A stretch of 64,000 bases of DNA, taken from the NCBI RefSeq assembly GCF_020567525.1, contig NZ_JAJCVI010000002.1, positions 682,001 through 746,000 on the forward strand, read 5' to 3'. This stretch comes from Halorubellus salinus. Lineage in GTDB: Archaea; Halobacteriota; Halobacteria; Halobacteriales; Natrialbaceae. The notes under the pieces are model-generated. The model ran no database searches and was not told the origin of the DNA. It saw nothing but the letters and a program-made list of their open reading frames with translations. Numbering within the stretch: the stretch's first letter is position 1; each line of letters begins with the position of its first letter. Shown piece after piece: positions 8,579 to 16,618 of this stretch. The position numbers and the translations under genes are program-made.

Positions 8579-9505
8579 ATGGCACAGCGAGAGGACCGGG
8601 CCGAGGGGTTCGTCGAGGTGCGGATTCCCGCGGCACTCGCCGACCGCATCGACAACGTCTACGCGGAGTGTCGGGGATACGACTCCTCGTCGATGCAGGA
8701 GAGCCTGAGCGTGCTCTGCGACATCGCGGCCGGTCGTCTCGACGTCCCGGGAGAGACCGCACTCGACCGCGTCGACCGTCCCAGCGTACCCGACGAGGAC
8801 GATGCGGTGGATCCGACGACGGAACTGGCGTCCCCGACGGGCGTCGTGGCCGAGTTGCGCGACGAACGCCGCGCGAACATCGACGCGGCGTTCCCGACGC
8901 GCTGGAGTGCGGATTCGACGGTCGCAGGGCGCCTGACCGCGGTCGTCGACCGGTACGTTCGGAACCCGGAGGGGATGCCGGACGCGGACGCTCGCGAAGC
9001 CGATGCGCTACACGTCGTCGGGGAGCGCGAGGGACTGGCTCCCGACGAGCTCCGCGAGCAACTCGTCACGGCCCTCTACGGGAACACTGGCCTCCCGGAC
9101 GACCTCGCTGGCGAGTTCTTCAGCGAGGCGCTCGCGACCGTCGAGGAGGCGGCGTCCGCGGGCGACGAGAGCGACCACGACGCGTCGTCGACCGTCGAGA
9201 CGGACCTCGACGGCCCGGATTCCCCGCTGTTCGACGACGACGCGCCGCCCGCGCTCACGGACGGACCGCCGGCGACGCCCGCACAGCCGGCGAGCGACCT
9301 CGACCCGGAAGCGGCGTTCGACTCGCCGACGGACGAGGTCACGGTCGATTCGTTGCTCGCCGACGAGGCGGCGCCGACGGCGCGCTGCGAGCGCTGTGAA
9401 GCGTACCACGACGTCGACGACCTGGAGACCGTCATCGGGTCGGCGTCGTCGACCATCGAGTTGCTATGCGGGGCGTGTGCGGCTGCCGTAGAGGAGAAGG
9501 ATTAA
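8579..9505 (+). CDS. Hypothetical protein with C-terminal CxxC...CxxC zinc-ribbon-like motif
   Basis: A 308-residue acidic protein not recognised as a named family. Its N terminus (VEVRIPAALADRIDNVYAECRGYDSSSMQESLSVLCDIAAG) looks like a ribbon-helix-helix-type or small helical DNA-binding segment, though this is weak. The middle is helical, followed by a disordered Asp/Pro/Ala-rich linker of about 90 residues. The C terminus carries CERC and CGAC about 27 residues apart, a possible zinc knuckle. A TATA-like AAATTTATG at 8543-8551 would suit leaderless initiation at the ATG at 8579; the in-frame ATG at 8567 is the alternative. A regulator is plausible but unproven. Confidence 0.7.
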   Translation: MAQREDRAEGFVEVRIPAALADRIDNVYAECRGYDSSSMQESLSVLCDIAAGRLDVPGETALDRVDRPSVPDEDDAVDPTTELASPTGVVAELRDERRANIDAAFPTRWSADSTVAGRLTAVVDRYVRNPEGMPDADAREADALHVVGEREGLAPDELREQLVTALYGNTGLPDDLAGEFFSEALATVEEAASAGDESDHDASSTVETDLDGPDSPLFDDDAPPALTDGPPATPAQPASDLDPEAAFDSPTDEVTVDSLLADEAAPTARCERCEAYHDVDDLETVIGSASSTIELLCGACAAAVEEKD

Positions 9506-9531
9506 CCGGTCGGCGGGCGGACGGTATCCGC

Positions 9532-9993
9532 ATGGTTATGGTCGAAGTCGTCGTTCGCACGATCCATCTGGTCGTCGCGGCGATGTGGGTGGGGTCGGTG
9601 TCGTTCTTCGCGTTCGGTGTGCTCCCGCTCGCTCGGGAGGGGTCGTTGAACGCAGCGCCACTGGAACGGTTCACGCAGCGGCTCCAGGTCGGGTCGCGGC
9701 TCGCATCGGTCCTCCTGCTGCTCTCGGGTGGGTACATGATATCGCTGGCCGAGTACGAGCGGTCGCTGTTGTCGTCGACGAGCGGGCATCTCGTCCTCGG
9801 GATGGTGGTGCTGTGGGTGGCGTTGACGGGACTCGTCGAGGTCGGTGCGTCCAGAGTGCTCGAGGGCGCCGAGGATCTGAAGGTTCGGACGCCCGCGAAG
9901 CGCGCGACGGCGGTGCTGCGCGCGGCGACGCTCGTCGGCGTTCTGCTGTTGGTCGATGCGGTCCTCATCCGGTTCGCGCCGGCGTTGTTCTGA
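9532..9993 (+). CDS. CopD-like/DUF4149-type integral membrane protein
   Basis: A 153-residue protein with four predicted transmembrane helices. The first helix RTIHLVVAAMWVGSVSFFAFGVLP has the His and Trp-x-Gly pattern seen in CopD/YdjH-like four-helix membrane proteins sometimes linked to copper or haem handling. The ATG at 9532 lies about 27 bp after a TATA-like GATTAACC, consistent with a leaderless start; an ATG at 9538 is also in frame. It begins only 26 bp after the previous stop. A role in copper transport is a guess from one helix motif. Confidence 0.65.
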   Translation: MVMVEVVVRTIHLVVAAMWVGSVSFFAFGVLPLAREGSLNAAPLERFTQRLQVGSRLASVLLLLSGGYMISLAEYERSLLSSTSGHLVLGMVVLWVALTGLVEVGASRVLEGAEDLKVRTPAKRATAVLRAATLVGVLLLVDAVLIRFAPALF

Positions 9994-10057
9994 GCGAGCG
10001 TTCGGCGACCGGTTCTTGGGCCGTGTCTTCTTGTGTCGTGATGCCATAGGTCAGAAT

Positions 10058-10624
10058 ATGACTGGTGACGAGCGCGACCCGTTCGAGGAGCCCTACGACG
10101 GCCCAGTACCGGATGGTGTCGACGAGGCGGCGGTCGACCGGATGCGTCTCGTCGCGAAGGTGATGGACGACGCGGTGCGTCTCCCGGGAACCGACTTCCG
10201 CGTGGGCGCGGACCCGGTGCTCGGCGTCCTCCCGGGCGTCGGTGACGTCGTCGCGGCGGGCGTGTCGATGTACATCGTGCTGGAGTCCGCGCGTCTCGGG
10301 GTGTCCTACGGGACGCTCGTGGAGATGCTCGCGAACGTCACGATAGACGTCGCGGGTGGCGCGATTCCGTACGTCGGGACGGTCGTGGACGTCGTGTTCA
10401 AGTCGAACCGGCGGAACCTCGCACTCGCGCTCGACGACCTCGCGGACGGCGCGTCGGAGACGGTGTTCGCGAGCGTCGAGGACGCGGCGGCGGACGCGCT
10501 CGAGGGGGCGGCGGACGCGACCGAGGACGTCGTGGACGCGGCGACGCCCGACGAGTCGCACGCGGACGACGGCGACGGGCCGGTGAAGATACCCATCGAG
10601 GTCGAGGACGAGCACGCGGAGTAG
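10058..10624 (+). CDS. DUF4112 family membrane-associated protein
   Basis: A 188-residue protein. The segment LAKVMDDAVRLPGTDFRVGADPVLGVLPGVGDVVAAGVSMYIV and the later GAIPYVGTVVDVVFKSNRRNL are characteristic of the DUF4112 family, whose function is unknown. Two amphipathic or membrane-embedded segments surround the conserved glycines. The C-terminal 60 residues are acidic and low-complexity and end with a lysine/valine patch. The start ATG at 10058 gives an acidic N terminus; longer forms run into the previous gene. Confidence 0.8.
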   Translation: MTGDERDPFEEPYDGPVPDGVDEAAVDRMRLVAKVMDDAVRLPGTDFRVGADPVLGVLPGVGDVVAAGVSMYIVLESARLGVSYGTLVEMLANVTIDVAGGAIPYVGTVVDVVFKSNRRNLALALDDLADGASETVFASVEDAAADALEGAADATEDVVDAATPDESHADDGDGPVKIPIEVEDEHAE

Positions 10625-10688
10625 TTCCGTCGATTCGGGTGGTGGGGCGTCCGCGCCGTCGCGTCGCCGCGGGGGTCGCTCACCCGCG

Positions 10689-11945
10689 TCAGTCCGCTAT
10701 CGCGTGCCGCAGTCGGTCAGCGACGCGCTCGGGGCGGTCGACGTACGCGAGCGTCTGCCGGGAGAACCCGTACGGGGACGCGTCGGTGTCGAGATCGGTG
10801 CGGTCGAGCGTGACCGTGGCCGCGTCCGTCCCGGGCGGCGCCCGCCAGAACCCGTCCTCGACGCTGACACCCCGAACCTCGTCGAACGACGCGCGCCACT
10901 GGACGGCGTCGAGCCGCCGGTCGTACGCGACGAGTTCGTCGTCGTAGAGGTGGTACTCGGTCGCGCCGAACGCGAGGTCGAAGTGCACGACGCCGGCGAG
11001 CCCGAACGTGGTCGCGGTGACGGCGAGGGCGGCGGTGACGGCGACGCCGGCCGCGCCCGCTGGCGAGCGGCCGAGCGCACCAGCCGCGAGGAAGCCGGCC
11101 GACGCCAGGACGAGGACGGCGAGGAGTCGAGAGGTGACGTTGAGGACGCCACGGTCCAGTCGGGGAACGACCCCGTCGAGCAGGCCGGCGATCCGGACGG
11201 CGCGTCGGTCGACCTGGAACCGCTCGACCGGTCGTCCCGTGGCGTCGGGGAGCCGGAACGGCTCGGTCCGGGTCGTCCTGGCGTCCCGCCGCAGTTCGAC
11301 CGCGACCCGGCCAGCGACGATCACGACCGCGAGCGCCGCGAACCCCGTCGTGGGGTCGAACCCGGCGTCGGCGTGAACGGCGTCCACGGCGACGACCGGG
11401 AGCGCCAACAGGACGGACCCGAGCCACGGCCCGAGTCGGAGGGTCCGGTCCGCCGGAACGCGCGCCACCGAGAGGAACCGACGGAGGACGACGCCGTGCT
11501 TCACCGCGACCGCGAGCGCGCCGGCGGCGAGGACGCCGTTCGTCGGCCACGATAGCACCGAGAACGGCGGGTCGACGACCGTCCCGGCGACCGCGACGGC
11601 GATGCCGGCAGTCGCCGCGGCGAGGCCGGCCGCGAGCGTCGGCGCGACGTTCCCGGGCGCGACCGACGGCAGCCAGCTCGCCGGGCGAAGCCGACCGAGC
11701 TTCGGCGTCAGGAACCGGAACGCGCCCGGGTCACCGTTCCGGTGGACCGCGGGCGGCACCGTCGGCGAGTACGTCTCCCGTGGCGCGGCAACCGCCGTCT
11801 CGACACCCATGCGAACGAGGCTGGCCAGCAGGTCGAGCCAGTACGCCGCGAGCACGACGTACAGCGGGAACGGGTGGACGACGACCGCCGCGAGCGCGAC
11901 GACGTCGACGCCGAACGCGGGAACGCGCCGAAGCGGGAGTCCCAT
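10689..11945 (-). CDS. Haloarchaeal multi-pass membrane protein (DUF6498-like)
   Basis: A 418-residue membrane protein with about eight to ten hydrophobic segments. The N-terminal part (FGVDVVALAAVVVHPFPLYVVLAAYWLDLLASLVRMG) resembles the haloarchaeal DUF6498 family. The C-terminal 100 residues are soluble and beta-rich (FGATEYHLYDDELVAYDRRLDAVQW... DEVRGVSVEDGFW), reminiscent of a bacterial PH-like domain. The start at 11945 (MGLPLRRVPAFG) is chosen because codons further upstream run across the divergent neighbour and lack hydrophobic or family features. No function can be assigned. Confidence 0.7.
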   Translation of the reverse strand: MGLPLRRVPAFGVDVVALAAVVVHPFPLYVVLAAYWLDLLASLVRMGVETAVAAPRETYSPTVPPAVHRNGDPGAFRFLTPKLGRLRPASWLPSVAPGNVAPTLAAGLAAATAGIAVAVAGTVVDPPFSVLSWPTNGVLAAGALAVAVKHGVVLRRFLSVARVPADRTLRLGPWLGSVLLALPVVAVDAVHADAGFDPTTGFAALAVVIVAGRVAVELRRDARTTRTEPFRLPDATGRPVERFQVDRRAVRIAGLLDGVVPRLDRGVLNVTSRLLAVLVLASAGFLAAGALGRSPAGAAGVAVTAALAVTATTFGLAGVVHFDLAFGATEYHLYDDELVAYDRRLDAVQWRASFDEVRGVSVEDGFWRAPPGTDAATVTLDRTDLDTDASPYGFSRQTLAYVDRPERVADRLRHAIAD

Positions 11946-12086
11946 CGTTCGAACCGACCCGAGCGCGAAGGAAGAAATTTCGCATCGAGCGACGCGGTCG
12001 CGGCGTGCAGACCGACCGCGAGAATGCTGCAGCGTCCGGACCGACCGCGTGAACGCTTTTGTCCCGGCCGGGAGTACCGGCGCGGT

Positions 12087-13439
12087 ATGCCTTCGAGGAA
12101 CTTCCTGTTCTGCTCGCTCGATGCCGCGCTCTGTGGCGACCTCGCGTGGCAGGTCGGTCGGGAGGGACACGACGTGAAGTACTACGTCGAGCACGACGTG
12201 GACCGCGACATCGCGGACGGGTTCGTGGAGAAGGTCGACGACTGGCGCGCCGAGGTGGACTGGGCGGACGTCGTCGTGTTCGACGACATCTGGGTCGGCG
12301 ACGAGGTCGGCACTGGCGCGCTCGCCGAGAAGCTGCGCGCCGACGGTCACGCCGTCGTCGGCGGAACGCCCGCGACCGACCGCCTCGAGGAGGACCGCGG
12401 GTACGCGATGTCGGTCCTCGAGGAAGCCGGTATCGAGACGGTCGAGCACCGCGAGTTCACGAACTTCGACGACGCCATCGAGCACGTCCGGTCGAACCCG
12501 GCGCCGTACGTCGTCAAGCCCCTCGGCGAGGTCCAGAACGTCAAGCGACTCGTGTACGTCGGCCGGGAGCGAGACGGGAGCGACGTCGTCGACGTCCTCG
12601 AAGCGTACGAGTCCGCGTGGGGCCACCGCATGAAGGGCTTCCAGCTGCAACGCCGCATCGACGGCGTCGAGGTCGCCGTCTGCGGGTTCTTCGACGGCAG
12701 CGAGTTCGTCGACCCGATCAACTTCAACTTCGAGCACAAGAAGCTGTTCCCGGGGAACGTCGGGCCGTCGACGGGCGAGATGGGGACGGCGATGTTCTGG
12801 GCGGGCCGGAACCGTCTCTTCGAGGAGACCCTCGGGAAGCTCGAGGACTGGCTCGCAGCGGAGGGGTACGTCGGGAGTATCGACCTGAACTGTATCGCGA
12901 CCGACGAGGGCGTCTACCCCCTGGAGTTCACGCCGCGGTTCGGGTATCCGACGATCGCGCTCCAGGAGGAGTCCCTGCTCTCGGGGAGTGGCGGGTTCCT
13001 CTTCGACCTCGCGCACGGCAGGCGTCCCGAGCCGACGGTCCATCGCGGGTTCCAAGTCGCAGTGCGCGTGGTGCTGCCGCCGTTCCCGTTCGACGACCAG
13101 AAGACGTACGACGAGAGTTCGCGGAACGCCGCGCTCGTGTTCGACACCGAGGACGGTCGACCGCCCGAAGGCGTGCACATCGAGGACGCGAAGCGCGTGA
13201 CGCCGGACGGGAAGCCGACCGCGGACGTCGACGGCGAGTGGCGGGTCGCCGGCGAGACCGGGATGCCGCTCGTCGTCACCGGGATGGGCGAGACGATGGG
13301 GGCGGCGCGCGAGCAGTGCTACGGTCGCGTCGAGGACGTCCTCGTCCCGAACCTGTACTATCGCGACGACATCGGCGAACGCTGGATCGACGGCGAGGGC
13401 GACCGCCTGCACGCGTGGGGCTACCTCGGGCCGCAGTGA
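12087..13439 (+). CDS. PurD-like ATP-grasp ligase
   Basis: A 450-residue ATP-grasp protein related to phosphoribosylamine-glycine ligase (PurD). The ATP-grasp core runs from about residue 100 to 330: YVVKPLGEVQNVKRLVYVG for nucleotide binding, GPSTGEMGTAMFW, then GSIDLNCIATDEGVYPLEFTPRFGYPTIALQEE, the metal-binding Glu/Asn segment typical of PurD and carbamoyl-phosphate synthetase. The N terminus (MPSRNFLFCSLDAALCGDLAWQVGREGHDVKYYV) is unlike that of canonical PurD, and no purine genes are nearby. It may be a second, specialised ligase acting on another amine and acid. A TATA-like CGCTTTTGTC lies about 30 bp before the ATG. Confidence 0.75.
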   Translation: MPSRNFLFCSLDAALCGDLAWQVGREGHDVKYYVEHDVDRDIADGFVEKVDDWRAEVDWADVVVFDDIWVGDEVGTGALAEKLRADGHAVVGGTPATDRLEEDRGYAMSVLEEAGIETVEHREFTNFDDAIEHVRSNPAPYVVKPLGEVQNVKRLVYVGRERDGSDVVDVLEAYESAWGHRMKGFQLQRRIDGVEVAVCGFFDGSEFVDPINFNFEHKKLFPGNVGPSTGEMGTAMFWAGRNRLFEETLGKLEDWLAAEGYVGSIDLNCIATDEGVYPLEFTPRFGYPTIALQEESLLSGSGGFLFDLAHGRRPEPTVHRGFQVAVRVVLPPFPFDDQKTYDESSRNAALVFDTEDGRPPEGVHIEDAKRVTPDGKPTADVDGEWRVAGETGMPLVVTGMGETMGAAREQCYGRVEDVLVPNLYYRDDIGERWIDGEGDRLHAWGYLGPQ

Positions 13440-13469
13440 CGCTCGCTCACGACCCGGTTGGGTCGGCCG

Positions 13470-14141
13470 TCAGAATTCGGTTCCTTTGCGGGCGCGGACG
13501 CCGTCGTCGAACGGATGTTGCTGTTTGCGGACGTTCGTGACGAGGTCCGCGACGTCGGTGACGTACGTCGGCTCCTCGTGGCCGCCGGTGAGGACGAGTT
13601 CGAGCCCGTCCGGCTTCGAGCCGACGAGGGCGGCGACGTCGTCGGGGGCGACGAGGTCGCGGTTCGCGGCGTAGCAGAGCTCGTCCAGGACGAGCATGTG
13701 GACGCCGTCGTCGGCGGGCGCGTCGAGGTCGAAGGGCGTGGTGAGGTCGGCGTCGTGGGCGGCGTCGAGGAGCTCGTGGACGCGCTCGAGGCCGGCTTGC
13801 GCGCGGGCTTCGTGGTCGACGTCTTCGGTACCGTCGTTCATCGCGTGCCAGCCGTAGTGCCCGGAGTGCTCGTACGTGAAGCCGGGCATGGCGTGGATGG
13901 CGTTGTACTCGCCGCGGACGTCCTCGACGCTCGCGGCGCCGCCTTTCATGAACTGGCAGAGGTGCACGCGGTAGCCGTGGCCGGCGGCGCGAAAGCCCAT
14001 GCCGAGCGCGGCGGTGGTCTTTCCCTTCCCGTCACCCCACCAGACCTGCGTGCGGCCGAAGGCCTCGGGCGCGGCGGGCTCGATGGGGGCGGGCGTGATG
14101 GGGGCGTCGTCGTCCCGGGTGGAGGCGTCGTCGTCGCTCAT
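13470..14141 (-). CDS. cobA: Cob(I)yrinic acid a,c-diamide adenosyltransferase (CobA/BtuR type)
   Basis: A 223-residue P-loop ATP:corrinoid adenosyltransferase. It transfers the adenosyl group of ATP to the cobalt of reduced corrinoids in adenosylcobalamin synthesis or salvage. The Walker A motif GDGKGKTT is at residues 36-43, QFMKGG follows at about 65, and VLDELCYA provides the Walker B acidic residues. The first 30 residues are an Asp/Pro-rich extension usual for haloarchaeal proteins. The rest of the cobalamin pathway is not in the window. An esterase gene starts upstream on the same strand, with 93 bp between them. Confidence 0.93.
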   Translation of the reverse strand: MSDDDASTRDDDAPITPAPIEPAAPEAFGRTQVWWGDGKGKTTAALGMGFRAAGHGYRVHLCQFMKGGAASVEDVRGEYNAIHAMPGFTYEHSGHYGWHAMNDGTEDVDHEARAQAGLERVHELLDAAHDADLTTPFDLDAPADDGVHMLVLDELCYAANRDLVAPDDVAALVGSKPDGLELVLTGGHEEPTYVTDVADLVTNVRKQQHPFDDGVRARKGTEF

Positions 14142-14234
14142 GACTCGACCGACGGCCGCGGGTCGCTTCAGTCCACGGGGTTCGCTCCGGCGCGCGGTCC
14201 GCCCGACCGCCAGTCAGTGCTCGCGTACGATCGC

Positions 14235-14909
14235 TCAGGGCTCGCGTGCGGCGTCGACGATAGCGATGGCGGCGTCGAGTTCGTCCTCGACGACGCCGTG
14301 CCCGATGCCGTCGTAGATGCGTTCGTCGACCTCGGCGCCGAGCGCGCGGAGGACCTCGGTGGTCTCGTGGACGCGCTCGCGGTCGATGTGCGGGTCGTTC
14401 GCGTCGCACCCGAGGAACGCGGGCGTCGCCGCGAGCGGGTCGTCGCCGCCGGTCGCGTACTGGTCGACGTCGACGTCGGGACCGATGAGGCCGCCGCTGA
14501 AGACGACGAGGCCGCCGTAGCGGGCGGCGTTGCTCGCGACGTACTCGCTCGCGAGGCACGCGCCCTGCGAGAACCCGAGGACGACGACGTGCTCGCGGCC
14601 GACCGCGTCGACGGCGTCTCCGACGACGGCGTCGAGCTTCGCGAGCGCGGAGTCGAGCCCCGGCTGGTTCGAGTCGCGCGGCGCCGTGAACGGGTTCGGG
14701 TACCACGTCCGACCCGCGGCCTGTGGCGCGAGGGACGCGACGTCGTCGAACCCGAGCTGCCCGGTGAGCTGGAGCATCGACTGCGCGGTCGCGCCCCGCC
14801 CGTGCGCGCAGACGACGGCCGCGGTCGCGTCCGCGAGGTCCGCGCCCGCGGTCGCGACCGGCTGGTCGCCGTGCGGATCGTCGCCACTGTGGGGATTCAG
14901 ACCGCTCAT
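14235..14909 (-). CDS. Alpha/beta hydrolase, phospholipase/carboxylesterase family
   Basis: A 224-residue serine hydrolase. The nucleophile motif G-F-S114-Q-G follows the oxyanion segment CAHGRGA. Asp172 in CDANDPH and His204 in GIGHGV complete the triad, so the enzyme looks active. This is the carboxylesterase/lysophospholipase family (Abhydrolase_2). No signal peptide is visible, so it is probably cytoplasmic. The substrate is unknown. The bases at its stop codon resemble those 21 bp downstream, a weak version of the 3'-end duplications seen at other genes in the window. Confidence 0.87.
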   Translation of the reverse strand: MSGLNPHSGDDPHGDQPVATAGADLADATAAVVCAHGRGATAQSMLQLTGQLGFDDVASLAPQAAGRTWYPNPFTAPRDSNQPGLDSALAKLDAVVGDAVDAVGREHVVVLGFSQGACLASEYVASNAARYGGLVVFSGGLIGPDVDVDQYATGGDDPLAATPAFLGCDANDPHIDRERVHETTEVLRALGAEVDERIYDGIGHGVVEDELDAAIAIVDAAREP

Positions 14910-15022
14910 CGCGCTCGCTCCCCGGTCCTGAACTGCGTCCGTGTCATACCCCGAGGTACGTGTGCGAGCGGTTTAGCCGGTTGGCTCCCGGCCAGGGACG
15001 ACCGCCTCGTTGGCCGACGCGG

Positions 15023-15358
15023 TCAGGCGGCGGCGGGTTCGTCGACGAACTCGAGGACGGCGTCGGCGGACTGGAACCCATCGGCGACCCGGCGGACGGG
15101 CTCGCCGTCCTCGTAGTACACGAGCAACGGGACGCTCGTGACGTTCAGGCGCTCGACGAGCGGCGGGTCGTCGCGCGGGTTGACGAGCGCCACCGCGACG
15201 TCGGTCGCACGGGCGACGTTCCCGAGCACCGGCTCCATGGACGCGCAGATACCGCAGCCGTCCGTGTAGGCTTCCAGCAGCACGCGGTCGTGCTCGGCGA
15301 GGAACGCGTCGAGTTCGGCTTCGTCGGCGAGATACGTGGGCTTCTGCGTGTCACTCAT
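15023..15358 (-). CDS. Thioredoxin family protein with CGIC active site
   Basis: A 111-residue thioredoxin-fold protein. The redox motif is C35-G-I-C38, in place of the usual CGPC, and the cis-proline is Pro77 in TSVPLL. The order of strands and helices is otherwise standard. The altered dipeptide between the cysteines suggests a redox potential or partner unlike that of canonical thioredoxin. Cytoplasmic, with no signal peptide. A more canonical WCGPC thioredoxin gene lies at 36339-36608. Confidence 0.88.
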   Translation of the reverse strand: MSDTQKPTYLADEAELDAFLAEHDRVLLEAYTDGCGICASMEPVLGNVARATDVAVALVNPRDDPPLVERLNVTSVPLLVYYEDGEPVRRVADGFQSADAVLEFVDEPAAA

Positions 15359-15415
15359 CGGAACTTGATACGTGGTGAGAGCGTTTCAATCCACGGCCCG
15401 GAGGCGAGGAGCGCG

Positions 15416-16459
15416 TCAGTCCGCGGCCTGGCCCTGCCGGGCGTTCTGGGCGGTGCGGAGGAGTTCGCGGTAGCGGTCGCGGATGGTGACCTCGCTGACG
15501 TCGGCGGCGTCGCCGACCTCGCGCTGCGTGAGGTCGGCGTCCTCCAGGAGGCCGGCGGCGTAGATGGCGGCGGCAGCGATACCGACCGGGGACTTCCCGG
15601 AGTGCACGGCCTCGCGTTTCGCGGTCTCGACGAGCTCGCGGGCGCGACGTTCGACGGCGTCGGGCGCGTCGAGGTCGCTCGCGAACCGCGGCAGGTAACT
15701 CGCGGGGTCCGCGGGCTGGACCTCCAGCGAGAGTTCGCGGACGATGTAGCGGTACGTACGCGTGAACTCCTGTTCGTCGACGCGCGAGACGCGCGTCATC
15801 TCGTCGACGGTGCGGGGCGACCCGGCCTGGCGGGCGGCGGCGTGCAGGCTCGCGGTGGCGACGCCCTCGATGCTACGGCCGGGCAGGAGGCCGTCCTCGA
15901 GCGCGCGCCGGTAGACGACGCTCGCGGTCTCGCGGACGTTCTTCGGGAGGCCGAGCGCCGACGCCATCCGGTCGATCTCGCCGAGGGCCTGCTTGAGGTT
16001 GCGTTCCTGGCTGTCGCGGGTGCGGAAGCGCTCGTCCCACGTCCGCAGGCGCTGCATCTGCTTTCGCTTCTGCGCGGAGAGACTGTTGCCGTACGCGTCC
16101 TTGTTCTGCCAGCCGATGGTCGTCGACAGGCCGTCGTCGTGCATCATCTTCGTCGTCGGCGCGCCGACGCGGGACTTCTGGTCCTTCTCGCTGGCGTCGA
16201 ACGCGCGCCACTCGGGGCCGCGGTCGACCTCGTCCTCGCTGACGACGAGCCCGCAGTCCTCGCAGACGGTCTCCCCGCGTTCCTCGTCGACCGCGAGGTG
16301 CCCGCTGCACTCGGGGCACGTCGTCACGCTCTCGTCGTGCTCGTGCTCGCGTTCGTCGGCTTCGTCGGCCTCGTTGTCCCGGGCGCGTGTGCCGGGTCGC
16401 GTCCGCGTCGGGCTCTCGTCCGCTCGCGAGCGTCGAGTGCTGAAGCGTTGGGTCGTCAT
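15416..16459 (-). CDS. tfb: Transcription initiation factor TFB
   Basis: A 347-residue archaeal TFIIB homologue, which bridges TBP on the TATA box and RNA polymerase. The zinc ribbon uses Cys48, Cys51, Cys66 and Cys69 (CPEC and CEDC). The B-reader/linker follows (RVGAPTTKMMHDDGLSTTIGW), then two cyclin-like repeats at about 145-240 and 245-340. The first 45 residues are a charged disordered extension. ATG at 16459 is chosen because it precedes this extension; an upstream ATG at 16510 would overlap the palindrome described separately. Haloarchaea carry several TFBs used for different promoters; this one is divergent from an HTH-10 regulator and shares a palindromic site with it. Confidence 0.93.
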   Translation of the reverse strand: MTTQRFSTRRSRADESPTRTRPGTRARDNEADEADEREHEHDESVTTCPECSGHLAVDEERGETVCEDCGLVVSEDEVDRGPEWRAFDASEKDQKSRVGAPTTKMMHDDGLSTTIGWQNKDAYGNSLSAQKRKQMQRLRTWDERFRTRDSQERNLKQALGEIDRMASALGLPKNVRETASVVYRRALEDGLLPGRSIEGVATASLHAAARQAGSPRTVDEMTRVSRVDEQEFTRTYRYIVRELSLEVQPADPASYLPRFASDLDAPDAVERRARELVETAKREAVHSGKSPVGIAAAAIYAAGLLEDADLTQREVGDAADVSEVTIRDRYRELLRTAQNARQGQAAD

Positions 16460-16490
16460 ACACACTCGTTTCTCGGACAGCCCCGAATAG

Positions 16491-16516
16491 GTTCGTTCGG
16501 CATACGCCAAACGAAC
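16491..16516. promoter_or_regulatory. Imperfect 26-bp palindrome upstream of tfb
   Basis: The outer arms GTTCGTT and AACGAAC are perfect inverted repeats. The core TTCGGCATACGCCAA differs from its complement at two symmetric pairs. It is centred about 45 bp before the tfb ATG, next to a TATA-like CCTATTC at about -30, so a bound protein could act on tfb transcription. The core matches the site at 16595-16610. Confidence 0.6.
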
Positions 16517-16565
16517 TCGTCGGGGGAGTGAGAGACTTACCGCTCAAGTCACGCGATTATACGCC

Positions 16566-16575
16566 CTTAAATAAC
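16566..16575 (+). promoter_or_regulatory. TATA box of the HTH-10 regulator gene
   Basis: CTTAAATAAC is the only AT-rich run in this divergent intergenic region. Transcription would begin near 16597, that is, inside the palindrome at 16595-16610 and about 20 nt before the GTG start. Confidence 0.55.
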
Positions 16576-16594
16576 CACCGGCGAAACAGTTAGG

Positions 16595-16610
16595 TTGGCA
16601 TATGCCAAAC
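16595..16610. promoter_or_regulatory. Perfect palindrome at the predicted transcription start of the HTH-10 gene
   Basis: TTGGCATATGCCAA (16595-16608) is a perfect 14-bp inverted repeat followed by AC, giving the same GGCATAYGCCAAAC core as the tfb-side element 98 bp away. Its position over the predicted start site suits a repressor operator. The binding protein is inferred, possibly the adjacent regulator itself. Confidence 0.6.
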
Positions 16611-16618
16611 TGCCGGGC

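Noticed and set aside
10689-13412. A 907-codon minus-strand frame covering two genes
   Set aside because: Only the part from 11945 to 10689 looks like a protein; the rest is antisense to the PurD-like gene, which has clear ATP-grasp motifs.
16595-16618. TTG at 16595 as start of the HTH-10 regulator
   Set aside because: TTG is rare as a start, lies inside the palindrome and near the predicted transcription start. GTG at 16619 gives a better N terminus.
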